Of a stretch of 64,000 bases of DNA, positions 29,458 to 38,401 are shown one piece after another. Under the pieces are notes generated by a model that was not told the DNA's origin, did no database searches, and saw nothing but the letters and a program-made list of their open reading frames with translations. The position numbers and the translations under genes were made by a program. Each line of letters begins with the position of its first letter. Positions within the stretch are counted from its first letter, which is position 1. This DNA is from Lysobacteraceae bacterium P (GTDB lineage: Bacteria; Pseudomonadota; Gammaproteobacteria; Xanthomonadales; Xanthomonadaceae). The stretch lies in the NCBI GenBank assembly GCA_005503055.1, contig SCOX01000008.1, forward strand, positions 1 through 64,000, read 5' to 3'.

Positions 29458-29972
29458 AGCCGGGTCTCCACGCGGAACGTCACCTTCTGGCCCATGCCCT
29501 TTGCGTTCTCGGCGACGTCGTCCTTGCGGCCGACGTCATCGATCCACGTGAGATCGACGGTGGCGGTGTAGCCGATGGTGTCGTTGCCGACGACGGTGAC
29601 GTCGCCGACACCGCCGGGCAGCTGCGACACGACGTCGCAACGCCAGCGCTCGACGTTCTTCAGCGCGGTGGCCTCGGTGTCGCCGATCTTGCTGCAGCCG
29701 CCGGCCGGCACGGTCACGCCGGTGAAGGAGGCCTCGTCGAGGCGGTTGTAGACCACCAGATGGCGCGGATTGGAGCGCATCATGTCGATGACCTCCGTCG
29801 CCAGGTTCGTGGCCATCGTGCGGTGTTCGGCGCTGCTGGTGTAGCGCACGTTGAGCACCTGCAGGAACGCCAGGCCGAGCAGCCCCAGCGCCAGCACGAG
29901 CAGCGCGATGAGCACTTCGATGAGCGAGAAGCCGGCCTGTCGGCCGCGCGAAATGGGTGGGCGCCGGATCAT
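29454..29972 (-). CDS. pilV: Minor pilin PilV
   Basis: From ATG 29972 the protein has 172 residues: leader ending RQAG, then FSLIEVLIALLVLALGLLGLA and the PilV-typical LQVLNVRYTSSAEHRTMATNLA. It is coupled to fimT upstream and pilW downstream by ATGA overlaps. Extra codons upstream would lie inside fimT and are rejected. Confidence 0.9.
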   Translation of the reverse strand: MIRRPPISRGRQAGFSLIEVLIALLVLALGLLGLAFLQVLNVRYTSSAEHRTMATNLATEVIDMMRSNPRHLVVYNRLDEASFTGVTVPAGGCSKIGDTEATALKNVERWRCDVVSQLPGGVGDVTVVGNDTIGYTATVDLTWIDDVGRKDDVAENAKGMGQKVTFRVETRL

Positions 29973-30505
29973 GCGCAGGTTTCCTTCGTAATTCGGGGCT
30001 GGCCGGCCTTGCTGACCTCGATCACCCGCACGTAGTCCTGACCGGTCTTGCAGCTGGCCGCCTTCACGGTGAGCTTGACGGACTGCTTGGCGCGGCCGGA
30101 ACGCTCGAACGGAATCACTTCCACGCCGCCGCCCGCCGGCTCGCTGGCCGCCGCGGTGAACTCCAGGGCGTCGTTGGGCTCGAAGAAGCGGATCACGCTG
30201 TCCCCGGTGGACCACGTCCCGCTGGCGTCCTGGTCGAGGAAGGCGATGAAGCCGGCGTTCCAGTCGGCGCCCTCGCAGTCGGCGCCGCTCTTGGACGGGC
30301 AGACGCCGCCGCCGCGGTTGCTGCGGATGGCTTCGCTGCGCGCCAGGTTGAAGGCCGCGATCAGGTTGTTCGTCGACGTGGCGACGCGATTGGACTTGAT
30401 CACGTTCGAGAACGACGGATACGCGAGCATCGTCCCGATGGCGAGCACGGCGATCGTGATCATGAGCTCGATGAGGGTGAACCCTCGGCTCGTTGAGCTG
30501 GACAT
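29969..30505 (-). CDS. fimT: FimT/FimU-type minor pilin, first gene of the operon
   Basis: The 178-residue protein begins MSSSTSRG with cleavage before FTLIELMITIAVLAIGTMLAYPSF, then the GspH/FimT domain with a conserved cysteine pair (GGGVCPSKSGADCEG). AAAGGGGAAAACC provides the ribosome-binding site. It opens the fimT-pilVWXY1-pilE operon, whose P. aeruginosa counterpart begins with fimU and is driven by the AlgZ(FimS)-AlgR system. Confidence 0.87.
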   Translation of the reverse strand: MSSSTSRGFTLIELMITIAVLAIGTMLAYPSFSNVIKSNRVATSTNNLIAAFNLARSEAIRSNRGGGVCPSKSGADCEGADWNAGFIAFLDQDASGTWSTGDSVIRFFEPNDALEFTAAASEPAGGGVEVIPFERSGRAKQSVKLTVKAASCKTGQDYVRVIEVSKAGQPRITKETCA

Positions 30506-30705
30506 TGGTTTTCCCCTTTACCCCGAGGGCATGGTTCCCTGACCGCGGCTCCCGGACAAGCGCACCGGGGATGAGCGGTCGGATCGGCCGATGGGCGTCG
30601 CGGCGGCTGTGACCCGCGTCTCCCTCGACCTGCCGGCGCTATGGCCCCCGCCACGGGCCGGCAGGCAATATGGTGCCCCGGCGTCCGCGCGAGTGCAGTG
30701 CTCCA

Positions 30706-31728
30706 ATGCCCAGTTCGCAACCCGCCCACAGCCCGCTGGACGCCCTGTGGCAGCCGTCCGCCATCATCTGGACCATGCTGTCGGGCGAGGCGCTCGCACT
30801 GCTGCTCGCGCTGGCCCCGAGTTTGGACGAGCAGCGGCTGCGCTATTTCCTCCTGATGTCGGTGGCGATCCAGTGGGTGCTGCTGTGGAGCATCGCCACG
30901 CTGTACCTGGTGCGCCGCCCGCTGCGTTCATTGCCTCCGCAGCGCATCGCCTACGTGGTGCTGGCGATCCTGCTGATCAGTACCTGGGTGATCACCGCCG
31001 CGATCGGCTTCTTCTTCCGCGAAGGATGGGGGATGGACCTGGGCGAATGGCATTGGACCCAGTGGCGACTGATCGGCATGGTCATGACGGTCGGCGCGAT
31101 CGGCGTGGCCGTCTTCCACAACCAGTGGCGCGCGCGGCAACTGGCGCTGCGCGCCAAGCAGCTCGAACTCGAGGCGCTGCAGGCGCGGATCCGGCCGCAC
31201 TTCCTGTTCAACACGCTCAACACCGGGGCGGCGCTGGTGCACCGCCGACCGGAGGAAGTCGAACGCCTGCTGCTCGACCTGGCCGATCTGTTCCGCGCCG
31301 CGCTCGCCGGCCCGCGCGACATCTCGCTGGAGGAGGAGCTTGCCCTCGCCCGCCGCTATCTGGAAATCGAATCGCTGCGCTTCGGCGAGCGCCTGCGCAT
31401 CGAATGGAAACTGCCGCGCGACATCCCGAAGGTGATGGTGCCGTCGCTGTCGATCCAGCCGCTGGTCGAGAACGCCATTCGCCACGGCATCGAGCGGCGG
31501 CCGGACGGCGGAGAGCTCGAGATCGCCGTGTCGACCACGCCGGAAACGGTGATCGTGCGAATCATCAACCCGTTGCCCAGCGGCGGCGCGAACCGGCCGG
31601 GCCACAAGGTCGGACTCAACGCCTCGCAGGTTCGCATCGAGGCGCTGACCGGCGGGCGCGGCAGCGTCATCACCCAGCTCGAAGGCAAGCGATTCATCGC
31701 CACGGTCCGCTTGCCGGTGGACGGCTGA
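30706..31728 (+). CDS. LytS/AlgZ-type sensor histidine kinase
   Basis: From ATG 30706 the protein has 340 residues. Four membrane helices (about 20-40, 48-70, 82-104, 122-138) lead into a His_kinase (PF06580-type) domain with ARIRPHFLFNTLNT (phospho-acceptor H165) and the N-box PLVENAIRHGIERR (N257). This is the FimS/AlgZ layout. No LytTR response regulator lies next to it. It is divergent from the minor-pilin operon, the known target of FimS-AlgR in pseudomonads. Confidence 0.85.
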   Translation: MPSSQPAHSPLDALWQPSAIIWTMLSGEALALLLALAPSLDEQRLRYFLLMSVAIQWVLLWSIATLYLVRRPLRSLPPQRIAYVVLAILLISTWVITAAIGFFFREGWGMDLGEWHWTQWRLIGMVMTVGAIGVAVFHNQWRARQLALRAKQLELEALQARIRPHFLFNTLNTGAALVHRRPEEVERLLLDLADLFRAALAGPRDISLEEELALARRYLEIESLRFGERLRIEWKLPRDIPKVMVPSLSIQPLVENAIRHGIERRPDGGELEIAVSTTPETVIVRIINPLPSGGANRPGHKVGLNASQVRIEALTGGRGSVITQLEGKRFIATVRLPVDG

Positions 31729-31783
31729 CGCAGACGCCCCTCCTTACAGGAAAGAGGGGCTCCAACTTCTGCGCCGTCAGGCG

Positions 31784-33169
31784 TCAGGCGACGACGCGAT
31801 AGCAGGGCCTGTACTCGCCGGCGATCTTCATGCGGCGCTGTTCGACGAACGCACGCAGCAGGGCGTCGAGCGAATGCATCATGTCCGCGTCGCCGTGGAT
31901 CTCGAACGGTCCGAACTGCTCGATGCGGCGCATGCCGTCCTCCTTCACGTTGCCGGCGACGATGCCGGAAAACGCGCGGCGCAGATCGGCGGCCAGTTCG
32001 TGCGGCTTGCGCCCGTGGTGCAGGTCCAGTGCGGCCATCGCTTCGTGCGTCGGCACGAACGGACGCTGGAACTCGAGCGGAATGTCGATCGACCAGTTGA
32101 AGTAGAACGAGTCCTTCTGCGCGATCCGATTCTCGCGGACCTTGCGGATGCCCGCGGCCATGCGCTTGGCGACCTGGTCCGGGTCGCCGGTGATGATCTC
32201 GTAGCGCTGCGTCGCCGCTTCCCCCAGCGTGAGGCGGATGAACTTGTCGATCTGCTCGAAGTACGGCGCCGCGCCGGTCGGGCCGGTGAGGATCAGCGGG
32301 AACGGCAGGTGCGCGTTCTCCTCGCGCAGCAGGATGCCGAGCAGATAGAGGATTTCCTCGGCGGTGCCGACGCCGCCCGGGAAGACGATGATGCCGTGAC
32401 CCAAGCGCACGAACGCTTCAAGACGCTTCTCGATGTCCGGCATGATCACCAGGTGGTTGACGATCGGGTTCGGGGATTCGGCCGCGATGATGCCCGGCTC
32501 GGTTATGCCGATGTAGCGCGTCTTGAAGCGGCGCTGCTTGGCGTGTGCGATCGTCGCGCCCTTCATCGGTCCCTTCATCGCACCCGGGCCGCAACCCGTG
32601 CAGATGTCCAGGCCGCGCAGGCCCAGTTCGTACCCGACCTGCTTGGTATAGACGTACTCGTCGCGCGAGATCGAATGGCCGCCCCAGCACACGACCAGGT
32701 TCGGATCGGTCGGGTGCAGGATGCGTGCATTGCGCAGCAAGCCAAATACCGCATCGGTGATGCCGTCGGTGCTGTCCAGGTCGCGGGTCGAGCCCGGGCC
32801 CAGGTCCATCACCGTGTAGGCGAGGTCGCGCACGACCGCGAACAGCAGTTCGGCGACGCCGCGGATGATCTCGCCGTCCACGAAGGCCATCGCCGGGGCC
32901 CGATGCAGATCGATGCGCATGCCGCGATCCTGCTGGTGCACCTCGATGTCGAACTCGGGATACAACTCGCGCGCCGCGCGCGGATCGTCGGACGCACTGC
33001 CGCTGGTCAGCACGGCCAGCGCGCAGCGGCGCAGCAGGTCGTGCATGCCGGTGGAGACATCGCGCAGACGGGCGACCTCATCGCGCGAGAGGACGTCCAG
33101 GCCGCCCTTCGGGTAGATGCGCGCGTTGACGGTGGGAAGCGTGGTTTCGATGGGGGTGGCGGTACTCAT
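31784..33169 (-). CDS. ppnN: Nucleotide 5'-monophosphate nucleosidase (LOG family, PpnN)
   Basis: With ATG 33169 the protein has 461 residues, the length of PpnN (YgdH), which splits purine and pyrimidine monophosphates into base and ribose phosphate and is a (p)ppGpp target in E. coli. The lysine-decarboxylase-like/LOG core has CTGCGPGAMKGPMKGA and the signature FPGGVGTAEE. N- and C-terminal regions match PpnN and exclude the shorter LOG cytokinin enzymes. It is transcribed toward the kinase gene. Confidence 0.92.
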   Translation of the reverse strand: MSTATPIETTLPTVNARIYPKGGLDVLSRDEVARLRDVSTGMHDLLRRCALAVLTSGSASDDPRAARELYPEFDIEVHQQDRGMRIDLHRAPAMAFVDGEIIRGVAELLFAVVRDLAYTVMDLGPGSTRDLDSTDGITDAVFGLLRNARILHPTDPNLVVCWGGHSISRDEYVYTKQVGYELGLRGLDICTGCGPGAMKGPMKGATIAHAKQRRFKTRYIGITEPGIIAAESPNPIVNHLVIMPDIEKRLEAFVRLGHGIIVFPGGVGTAEEILYLLGILLREENAHLPFPLILTGPTGAAPYFEQIDKFIRLTLGEAATQRYEIITGDPDQVAKRMAAGIRKVRENRIAQKDSFYFNWSIDIPLEFQRPFVPTHEAMAALDLHHGRKPHELAADLRRAFSGIVAGNVKEDGMRRIEQFGPFEIHGDADMMHSLDALLRAFVEQRRMKIAGEYRPCYRVVA

Positions 33170-33239
33170 GAATCTCTCTGTGTTCTTCTCGTGACGTGCT
33201 TGTCGTTCTTTGCCTTGCGACTCTATCCCCCTGCCCCAC

Positions 33240-33271
33240 AAAAAGAAAACGGCCGGGAGGTCCCGGCCGTT
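33240..33271 (-). terminator. Terminator after the TonB receptor gene
   Basis: AACGGCCGGG pairs with CCCGGCCGTT (about 33248-33271) and the minus strand continues TTTTCTTTTG. It starts about 25 bases beyond the receptor stop. Confidence 0.85.
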
Positions 33272-33295
33272 CTCGATCGCACATGCGTTCGTTGA

Positions 33296-36200
33296 TCAGA
33301 ACTCGTAGCGCAGGCCCACCGACAGCGACCACTGCGAGATGCCGTTGGTCTGGCCGTCGGCATTGGTCGGGATGCCCTGCGCGGTGGTCTGGCCGAACTC
33401 CTGACCGCTCGGACCGTTACCGCGGTACGTGTACACGTACTTGCCGGTTGCCGGATCGATGCCGACCACGGTGGCCGCCGCGACGTTGGCGTTGAAGCCG
33501 TAGTCGATGATGTGGCCCCAGTCCTTGTTCAGCAGGTTGCCGACGTTCTGGATGTCGAACCAGATCTGCGACTTGTGGCCCTTGAAGAAGCCCGGCAGCT
33601 CCTGGCTGATGCGCACGTCGAACGTGTTCACCCAGCTGGCGCGGAAGCCATTCTCGGGCGCGACCTGGCCACGGTAGGCCTGCAGATCGGTCTGCGTGCC
33701 CAGCCAGTTCCAGAACGCCTGCTCCATCGCCGCATTGGCGGTGAACGTACCGTTGGCGGCAAGGGTGCCGAACTGCACATCGCCCGGGCCCGACGGCACG
33801 TAGAACAGGTCGTTGAAAGTACGACCGTCGCCGTTGGCGTCGCCGTTGAAGATGTAGCTGTACGGACGGCCGCTGCGGCCTTCGTAGAACAGGCCGACGT
33901 GGGTGCCGTAGTCGCCGAAGAACTTGTGGTCCCAGTTCAGTGCGCCGGTGATGCGATCGCGGATCTCATAGCGGGCGGTCGAGCTGGTCGGCTCGTTGAT
34001 GTTGAAGCCCAGCTGCGAGCCGTAGCCCGAGCCGGCCGTCGAGCTGGTCAGCGCCGACACTTCTTCGGCGTTGGTGTAGGTGTAGTACAGGCTCCACGAC
34101 CAGTCGGTGTCTTCGCTGAAGGGCTTGCTCAGACCCACGGTGAACTGCTGGCCCTTGCCCTTGTCGGTGTTCTCCAGCAGGTAGACGTCACCGAAGTAGC
34201 TGTTGTTGCCGAAGCGCGGGGTGGCGTTCTTGTTGCCGGTCGGGCTGAAGTACAGCACGCGGCCGTCCGGACCCAGGAAGCCGGGGCCGACGTTGAGGGT
34301 GCGGTAGAACAGGCCGTTCTTGACGTCGGTCATCAGCAATTCGGCGGACGCGACGATGCCGTCCCACGGCGTCTCGACGTCGAGCGCCAGGTTCGCCTTC
34401 CACACCGACGGCAGGTCGAAGTCGCTGGAGATGGCATTGACGTTGCGGATGCCGGTGCCGGTGCGCGGGATCGGCTGGTTCAGGCCGTCACCGCTGAAGT
34501 TCACGCCGTTGTTGCAGCCGGTGGTGGGGTTCCAGCCGTTGGCGCCGGTACCCATGCAGTTGATGACCTGCGTGTTCGTGGCCGACCACGTGCCCGGCGT
34601 GCCGTAGGCGATGTAGTTCATGCCCGTGCTGCTGTACGAGTTGCCGACCCACACCTGCGGCGCGTCACCCTGGAACAGGCCCACGCCACCGCGCAACTGC
34701 GCCGGACGCTCCCAATCGAAGGTGTAGTTGAAGCCCAGGCGCGGCTGGATGATGTAGCTGTCGCTGTACGTGTTGGTGTTGTCCAGACCGAAGCCGCCGT
34801 TCGGGCAGCTGGCCGGGCCGGTGCCGTTGGCGACGCGCGCCGAGGCGAAGCACTCGTTGAACGGCGGAGCCGGCGTGGCTTCCGGACGGTCGGCGCGCAC
34901 GCCGTAGCTCAGCGTCAGGTTCGGCGAGACATACCAGGTGTCCTGCACGAACAGGCCCAGGCGCTTGTCCTTGTAGCGCGCGGCGATCGCGTTCGGGTCG
35001 GCCGGGTTGGTCTGCAGGTCGTAGTCGAAGTACTGGCCGCGACGCAGGTTGCCGAAGTCGGCGACGCCGTTGACCTTCGGCACGTAGAAGCTGTAATTGC
35101 CCCACGAGTCCTGCAGGAAGTAGTTGTAGATCTCGTTTTCGCTGTACTCGAAACCGGCCTTGAGGTCGTGGTCGCCCAGCGACAGGGTGCCGGCGCCGAA
35201 GTAGTTCCAGGTCTCGGTCAGCAGCGTGTTGCCCGGCGAGCTGCGCTCGGTGCCCAGGCGGATGGCGTCGCCGGTGTTGATGGCGGTCGCCGCGATGCCG
35301 TCGTCGAAGAACACCGAGATGGTCGGCGCCGTGGTCGGGCTCACGCGGATCGCCGAGTAATCGCGGTACGAAACCTTGAACTCGGTGGAGAACGTGTCGG
35401 TCCAGTCGCTGAAGAGCTGGCCGACGTAGCTTTCGACCGTCTTGACGTGGTTGTACCAGTTGGAGCTCAGAGCCAGCACGCTGGCGGTGGACGCTTCCGG
35501 ACGCACGCGGTTCTGCTCGAGCTTGCTGTAGCGAACGCTGGCGCGGTGGGCGTCGTTGATGTTCCAGTCGAGCTTGAGCGCGTACTCCTCGAGTTCGGTG
35601 TCGCCGGTGCCGCTGGTGCTGCCCGGATCAAAGCCCCAGATGTTCTGCGCGATGTCCTGCACGGTGGCCACGTCACCGGCGGTGAAGTCCGCGCCGACTG
35701 CCAGCGGGTTGGTGCCCTGGTCCTTGCCGGCCGGGCCGATGTCGGTCTGCTTGAACTTCTCGTAGTTGGCGAAGAAGAACACCTTGTCCTTGAGGACCGG
35801 ACCGCCGACGGTCATGCCGTACGTCGTTTCCTTCTTGAACTCGTCGAAGGGAAGGCCGGTGACGTCGAGGGTGCTGCCCGCCACGCGCGCCGGGTAGTCG
35901 CCGAACCAGTCGCCATCGCGCATGCTGCCGTACACCGAGCCGTGGAACTCGTTGGTACCGGACTTGGTGACCGCGTTGACGTTGGCACCGGCGGCGCCGG
36001 AGAACGACACGTCGTAGTTGGACACGTCGATGTCGATGGCCTCGATGGCCTCCATCGACACCGGCTGGCGCTGCGTCGGCATGTTGTTGCCTTCCAGGCC
36101 GAACGTATCGCTGGCCGACACGCCGTCGATGCTGATCTTGTTGAAGCGCGGATTCTGGCCGCCGGCCGAGATCGAACCCGAGGCGCGGTCGGTCATGGCG

Positions 36201-36724
36201 ACGCGCGGATCCAGGCGCATGTAATCCTGGATGTTGCCGTTGACCGAGGGCAGCGCCTCGATGGTCTGGCGGCTGACGCTGGTGCCCGCGCCCATCTTGG
36301 TTGCGCTGAACACATCCGAGCCACCGACCGATACGGCGGTGACGGTTTCCAGCGTGGTCGCGTCGCCGACGAGGTCGCCGGTCAGGGCGGCGTTGACGGT
36401 GTTGACCTTGTTCAGATCGAGGTAAACGTTGTCCTCGGTCTTGGTGCCTTCGCCCGACTTGGTGATATTGACGGTGTACGGACCACCGACGCGCAGACCG
36501 CGCGCGCTGTAGCGGCCGCTGGCATCCGTGGTAGCACGGCTCACCGTGCCGGATTCGACATGCGTGATGGTGACTTCGGCGCCGATCACCGGCTGGCCGT
36601 CGGTACGGGTCACCGTTCCGCCGACACCGGCGGAAGTGGCCTGAGCGAACACCGGCGCGGTAGCCAGGGCGGCAAGCAGGCCAAGCGTGAGCTTGGACAT
36701 GCGGACGCGATTGTGATGGGTCAT
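33296..36724 (-). CDS. Oar-like TonB-dependent outer-membrane receptor
   Basis: From ATG 36724 the protein has about 1142 residues with a signal peptide (cleaved after PVFA). A carboxypeptidase-regulatory-like Ig fold follows (about 30-105, VGGTVTRTDGQPVIGAEVTI), then a plug domain (TIEALPSVNGNIQDYMRLDPRV) and a long beta-barrel ending in ...LSVGLRYEF with terminal Phe. This order defines the Oar family, involved in adhesion, outer-membrane organisation or nutrient uptake. The ligand is unknown. Phased repeats upstream may control it. Confidence 0.9.
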   Translation of the reverse strand: MTHHNRVRMSKLTLGLLAALATAPVFAQATSAGVGGTVTRTDGQPVIGAEVTITHVESGTVSRATTDASGRYSARGLRVGGPYTVNITKSGEGTKTEDNVYLDLNKVNTVNAALTGDLVGDATTLETVTAVSVGGSDVFSATKMGAGTSVSRQTIEALPSVNGNIQDYMRLDPRVAMTDRASGSISAGGQNPRFNKISIDGVSASDTFGLEGNNMPTQRQPVSMEAIEAIDIDVSNYDVSFSGAAGANVNAVTKSGTNEFHGSVYGSMRDGDWFGDYPARVAGSTLDVTGLPFDEFKKETTYGMTVGGPVLKDKVFFFANYEKFKQTDIGPAGKDQGTNPLAVGADFTAGDVATVQDIAQNIWGFDPGSTSGTGDTELEEYALKLDWNINDAHRASVRYSKLEQNRVRPEASTASVLALSSNWYNHVKTVESYVGQLFSDWTDTFSTEFKVSYRDYSAIRVSPTTAPTISVFFDDGIAATAINTGDAIRLGTERSSPGNTLLTETWNYFGAGTLSLGDHDLKAGFEYSENEIYNYFLQDSWGNYSFYVPKVNGVADFGNLRRGQYFDYDLQTNPADPNAIAARYKDKRLGLFVQDTWYVSPNLTLSYGVRADRPEATPAPPFNECFASARVANGTGPASCPNGGFGLDNTNTYSDSYIIQPRLGFNYTFDWERPAQLRGGVGLFQGDAPQVWVGNSYSSTGMNYIAYGTPGTWSATNTQVINCMGTGANGWNPTTGCNNGVNFSGDGLNQPIPRTGTGIRNVNAISSDFDLPSVWKANLALDVETPWDGIVASAELLMTDVKNGLFYRTLNVGPGFLGPDGRVLYFSPTGNKNATPRFGNNSYFGDVYLLENTDKGKGQQFTVGLSKPFSEDTDWSWSLYYTYTNAEEVSALTSSTAGSGYGSQLGFNINEPTSSTARYEIRDRITGALNWDHKFFGDYGTHVGLFYEGRSGRPYSYIFNGDANGDGRTFNDLFYVPSGPGDVQFGTLAANGTFTANAAMEQAFWNWLGTQTDLQAYRGQVAPENGFRASWVNTFDVRISQELPGFFKGHKSQIWFDIQNVGNLLNKDWGHIIDYGFNANVAAATVVGIDPATGKYVYTYRGNGPSGQEFGQTTAQGIPTNADGQTNGISQWSLSVGLRYEF

Positions 36725-36840
36725 TACGATGGCCTCGATACTTGTGAACACAAGAGGAAAGGCGAGGCACGACCCCGGTCGCACCGTCGCAAGAAAATGT
36801 CGGATTTCGCCCCCTGGGGCGCCGGGCCGGAGCCCGCCGG

Positions 36841-36930
36841 TTAACAGCAGTTTAACAGGCTAGGTAGGGTCTGTGACAGAGACGTGACGGCCGTCACCAA
36901 CCACCATAAACCGTAAAAAAACCGTATTGA
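36841..36930 (-). promoter_or_regulatory. Phased direct repeats upstream of the TonB receptor (PhoB-box-like)
   Basis: On the minus strand CTGTTAA-ACTG-CTGTTAA (36858-36841) gives two 7-base repeats with 11-base periodicity, and a related CTGTCAC lies 21 bases further upstream. The PhoB consensus is CTGTCAT-N4-CTGTCAT. Further out are an AT-rich patch with ACGGTTT repeated at 11 bases (36907-36925) and the palindrome GTGACGGCCGTCAC (36884-36897). No clear -10 was found. Confidence 0.4.
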
Positions 36931-36966
36931 GCCCTGCACCGCCCGCCCCCTCCCCGCGTCGGGCAT

Positions 36967-36998
36967 GAAAAAGCCCGCCAGAGCGAGCCATGGCGGGC
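36967..36998 (-). terminator. Terminator after marC
   Basis: On the minus strand GCCCGCCA (36998-36991) pairs with TGGCGGGC (36980-36973), followed by TTTTTC. It begins 31 bases beyond the marC stop. Confidence 0.8.
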
Positions 36999-37028
36999 CG
37001 GGTCGGCGCCGTGCCGGACGGCGCGATG

Positions 37029-37625
37029 TCAGGGTGGCGCGATCTGCAGGTAAGTGCCCAGACCGTCGAGGAACATCTGCACCGAGATCGCCACCAGCAG
37101 CATGCCCATCAGGCGTTCGATGGCGGTCAGCGCGCGGCGGCCGAGCAGCTTGTAGAGCAACGTCGCCGAGAACAGGATCGCGGCCGTCGCGCCCCAGGCG
37201 ATCAGCAGCGCCAGGCTCCACTCGTTGAGGCGGGCGGGCTCGTTGCTGCCCATCAGCATCACCGCCGCCATGCCCGAGGGGCCGGCCACCAGCGGGATGG
37301 CCATCGGCACGATGAAGGGCTCGCCGTCGGGGATCTCGCCCATCAGGCCTTCCGGCGGCGGGAAGATCATGCGGATGCCGATCAGGAACAGCACGATGCC
37401 GCCGGCGATCGACACCGATTCCTGGCGCAGGTGCATGAGCTCGAGCGCGTACTTGCCGCCCCACAGGAACATCATCAGCACGGCCAGCGCGATCAACAGC
37501 TCCCGCGCCAGCACGATGCGCTGCCGGCGTGGCGGCAGGCCGCGCAGCAGGCTCAGGAACACCGGGACGTTGCCGAGCGGATCCAGGATAAGGAACAGCA
37601 GCAGCGCGGCGGACGCGATGGTCAT
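37029..37625 (-). CDS. MarC/YhgN-family membrane protein
   Basis: The 198-residue protein has six predicted membrane helices and the MarC/NAAT phrases LLLFLILDPLGNVPVF and GPSGMAAVM. It belongs to the MarC family of inner-membrane proteins (YhgN-like); despite the name, no role in multiple antibiotic resistance is proven. The ATG at 37625 is 11 bases after the SDR stop. No strong ribosome-binding site is seen, so expression may depend on the upstream genes. Confidence 0.85.
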   Translation of the reverse strand: MTIASAALLLFLILDPLGNVPVFLSLLRGLPPRRQRIVLARELLIALAVLMMFLWGGKYALELMHLRQESVSIAGGIVLFLIGIRMIFPPPEGLMGEIPDGEPFIVPMAIPLVAGPSGMAAVMLMGSNEPARLNEWSLALLIAWGATAAILFSATLLYKLLGRRALTAIERLMGMLLVAISVQMFLDGLGTYLQIAPP

Positions 37626-37636
37626 CGGCTCGGGAG

Positions 37637-38401
37637 TCACAGCTGGGCCAGGGAGACGGCGGCGGGCGGCGGTGCCCAGACCTGGCCACGGTGGGCGGCA
37701 CCGGCCGGCGACAGCAGGGTCACGCACGAAGCGGCGTAAGCGGTCGGCTCGGCCGCGGTGCGATCGTTCTCTTCCACGTATGCCTTGGCGCGCAGCGGCG
37801 TGCGCATCGGACCGGGCTGCAGGCCGGACACGCGCACCGGCGAATTGGCCAGCTCGGCGTGGAGCATCCGCACCAGGCCTTCGAGCCCCTGCTTGGCCAG
37901 GCCATAGCCGCCCCAGTAGGCCTGGCCGACGCGCGACACATCGTCGACGACGAACACCACTGCCGAATCCTCGGCCTTCGCCAGCAGCGGCAGGCAGGCC
38001 TGGGTCAGCCACCACGGCGCGGTGAGGTTCACGTGCAGCGCGCGCGCGAATACGGCCGGGTCGGTCTGCGCCAGCGGCGTCAGGCCGGCGAAGTCGGCGG
38101 CGCAATGCAGTACGCCGTCGAGGCGGCCCAGTTCGCTTTCGATGCGCTGCGCCAGTTCGGCGTAGTCGTCGGCGGACGCCCCTTCCAGATCCAGGGGGTA
38201 CAACACCGGCTCCGGTCCGATCTGTGCCAGCGCGTCGTACACACGGTTCAACTTCGGCACCTTGCGGCCAAGCAGCACGACGGTCGCACCGGCGCGCGAA
38301 CACGCCTGCGCTGCAGCGCTGCCCAGGCCACCGTGGGCGCCGGTCACGACGACGACGCGGCCTTCGAGCGGACGCGCGCCTTGTCCTTCAACCGAACTCA
38401 C
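37637..38401 (-). CDS. Short-chain dehydrogenase (YciK-like), GTG start
   Basis: The protein has 254 residues if it starts at the GTG at 38401, which overlaps the grxD stop as GTGA. The NAD(P) motif VVVTGAHGGLG is at 17-27 and the catalytic YGLAK around 155-159, with a preceding VDDVSR. Size and wording resemble YciK. No ATG in frame gives the Rossmann motif without running far into grxD. Substrate unknown. Confidence 0.82.
   Translation of the reverse strand: MSSVEGQGARPLEGRVVVVTGAHGGLGSAAAQACSRAGATVVLLGRKVPKLNRVYDALAQIGPEPVLYPLDLEGASADDYAELAQRIESELGRLDGVLHCAADFAGLTPLAQTDPAVFARALHVNLTAPWWLTQACLPLLAKAEDSAVVFVVDDVSRVGQAYWGGYGLAKQGLEGLVRMLHAELANSPVRVSGLQPGPMRTPLRAKAYVEENDRTAAEPTAYAASCVTLLSPAGAAHRGQVWAPPPAAVSLAQL

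Noticed and set aside
30665-30678. Sigma-54-like GGGCAC-CATA-TTGC ahead of fimT
   Set aside because: The spacer is four instead of five bases between the two boxes, which breaks the strict sigma-54 spacing.
31735-31762. Hairpin GCCCCTCCTT/AAAGAGGGGC between kinase and ppnN
   Set aside because: It contains a mismatch and lacks a T-run, so a terminator cannot be supported although its position suits one.
33512-36844. Open frame of 1110 codons antisense to the TonB receptor
   Set aside because: Same compositional artefact; the receptor has full domain support.
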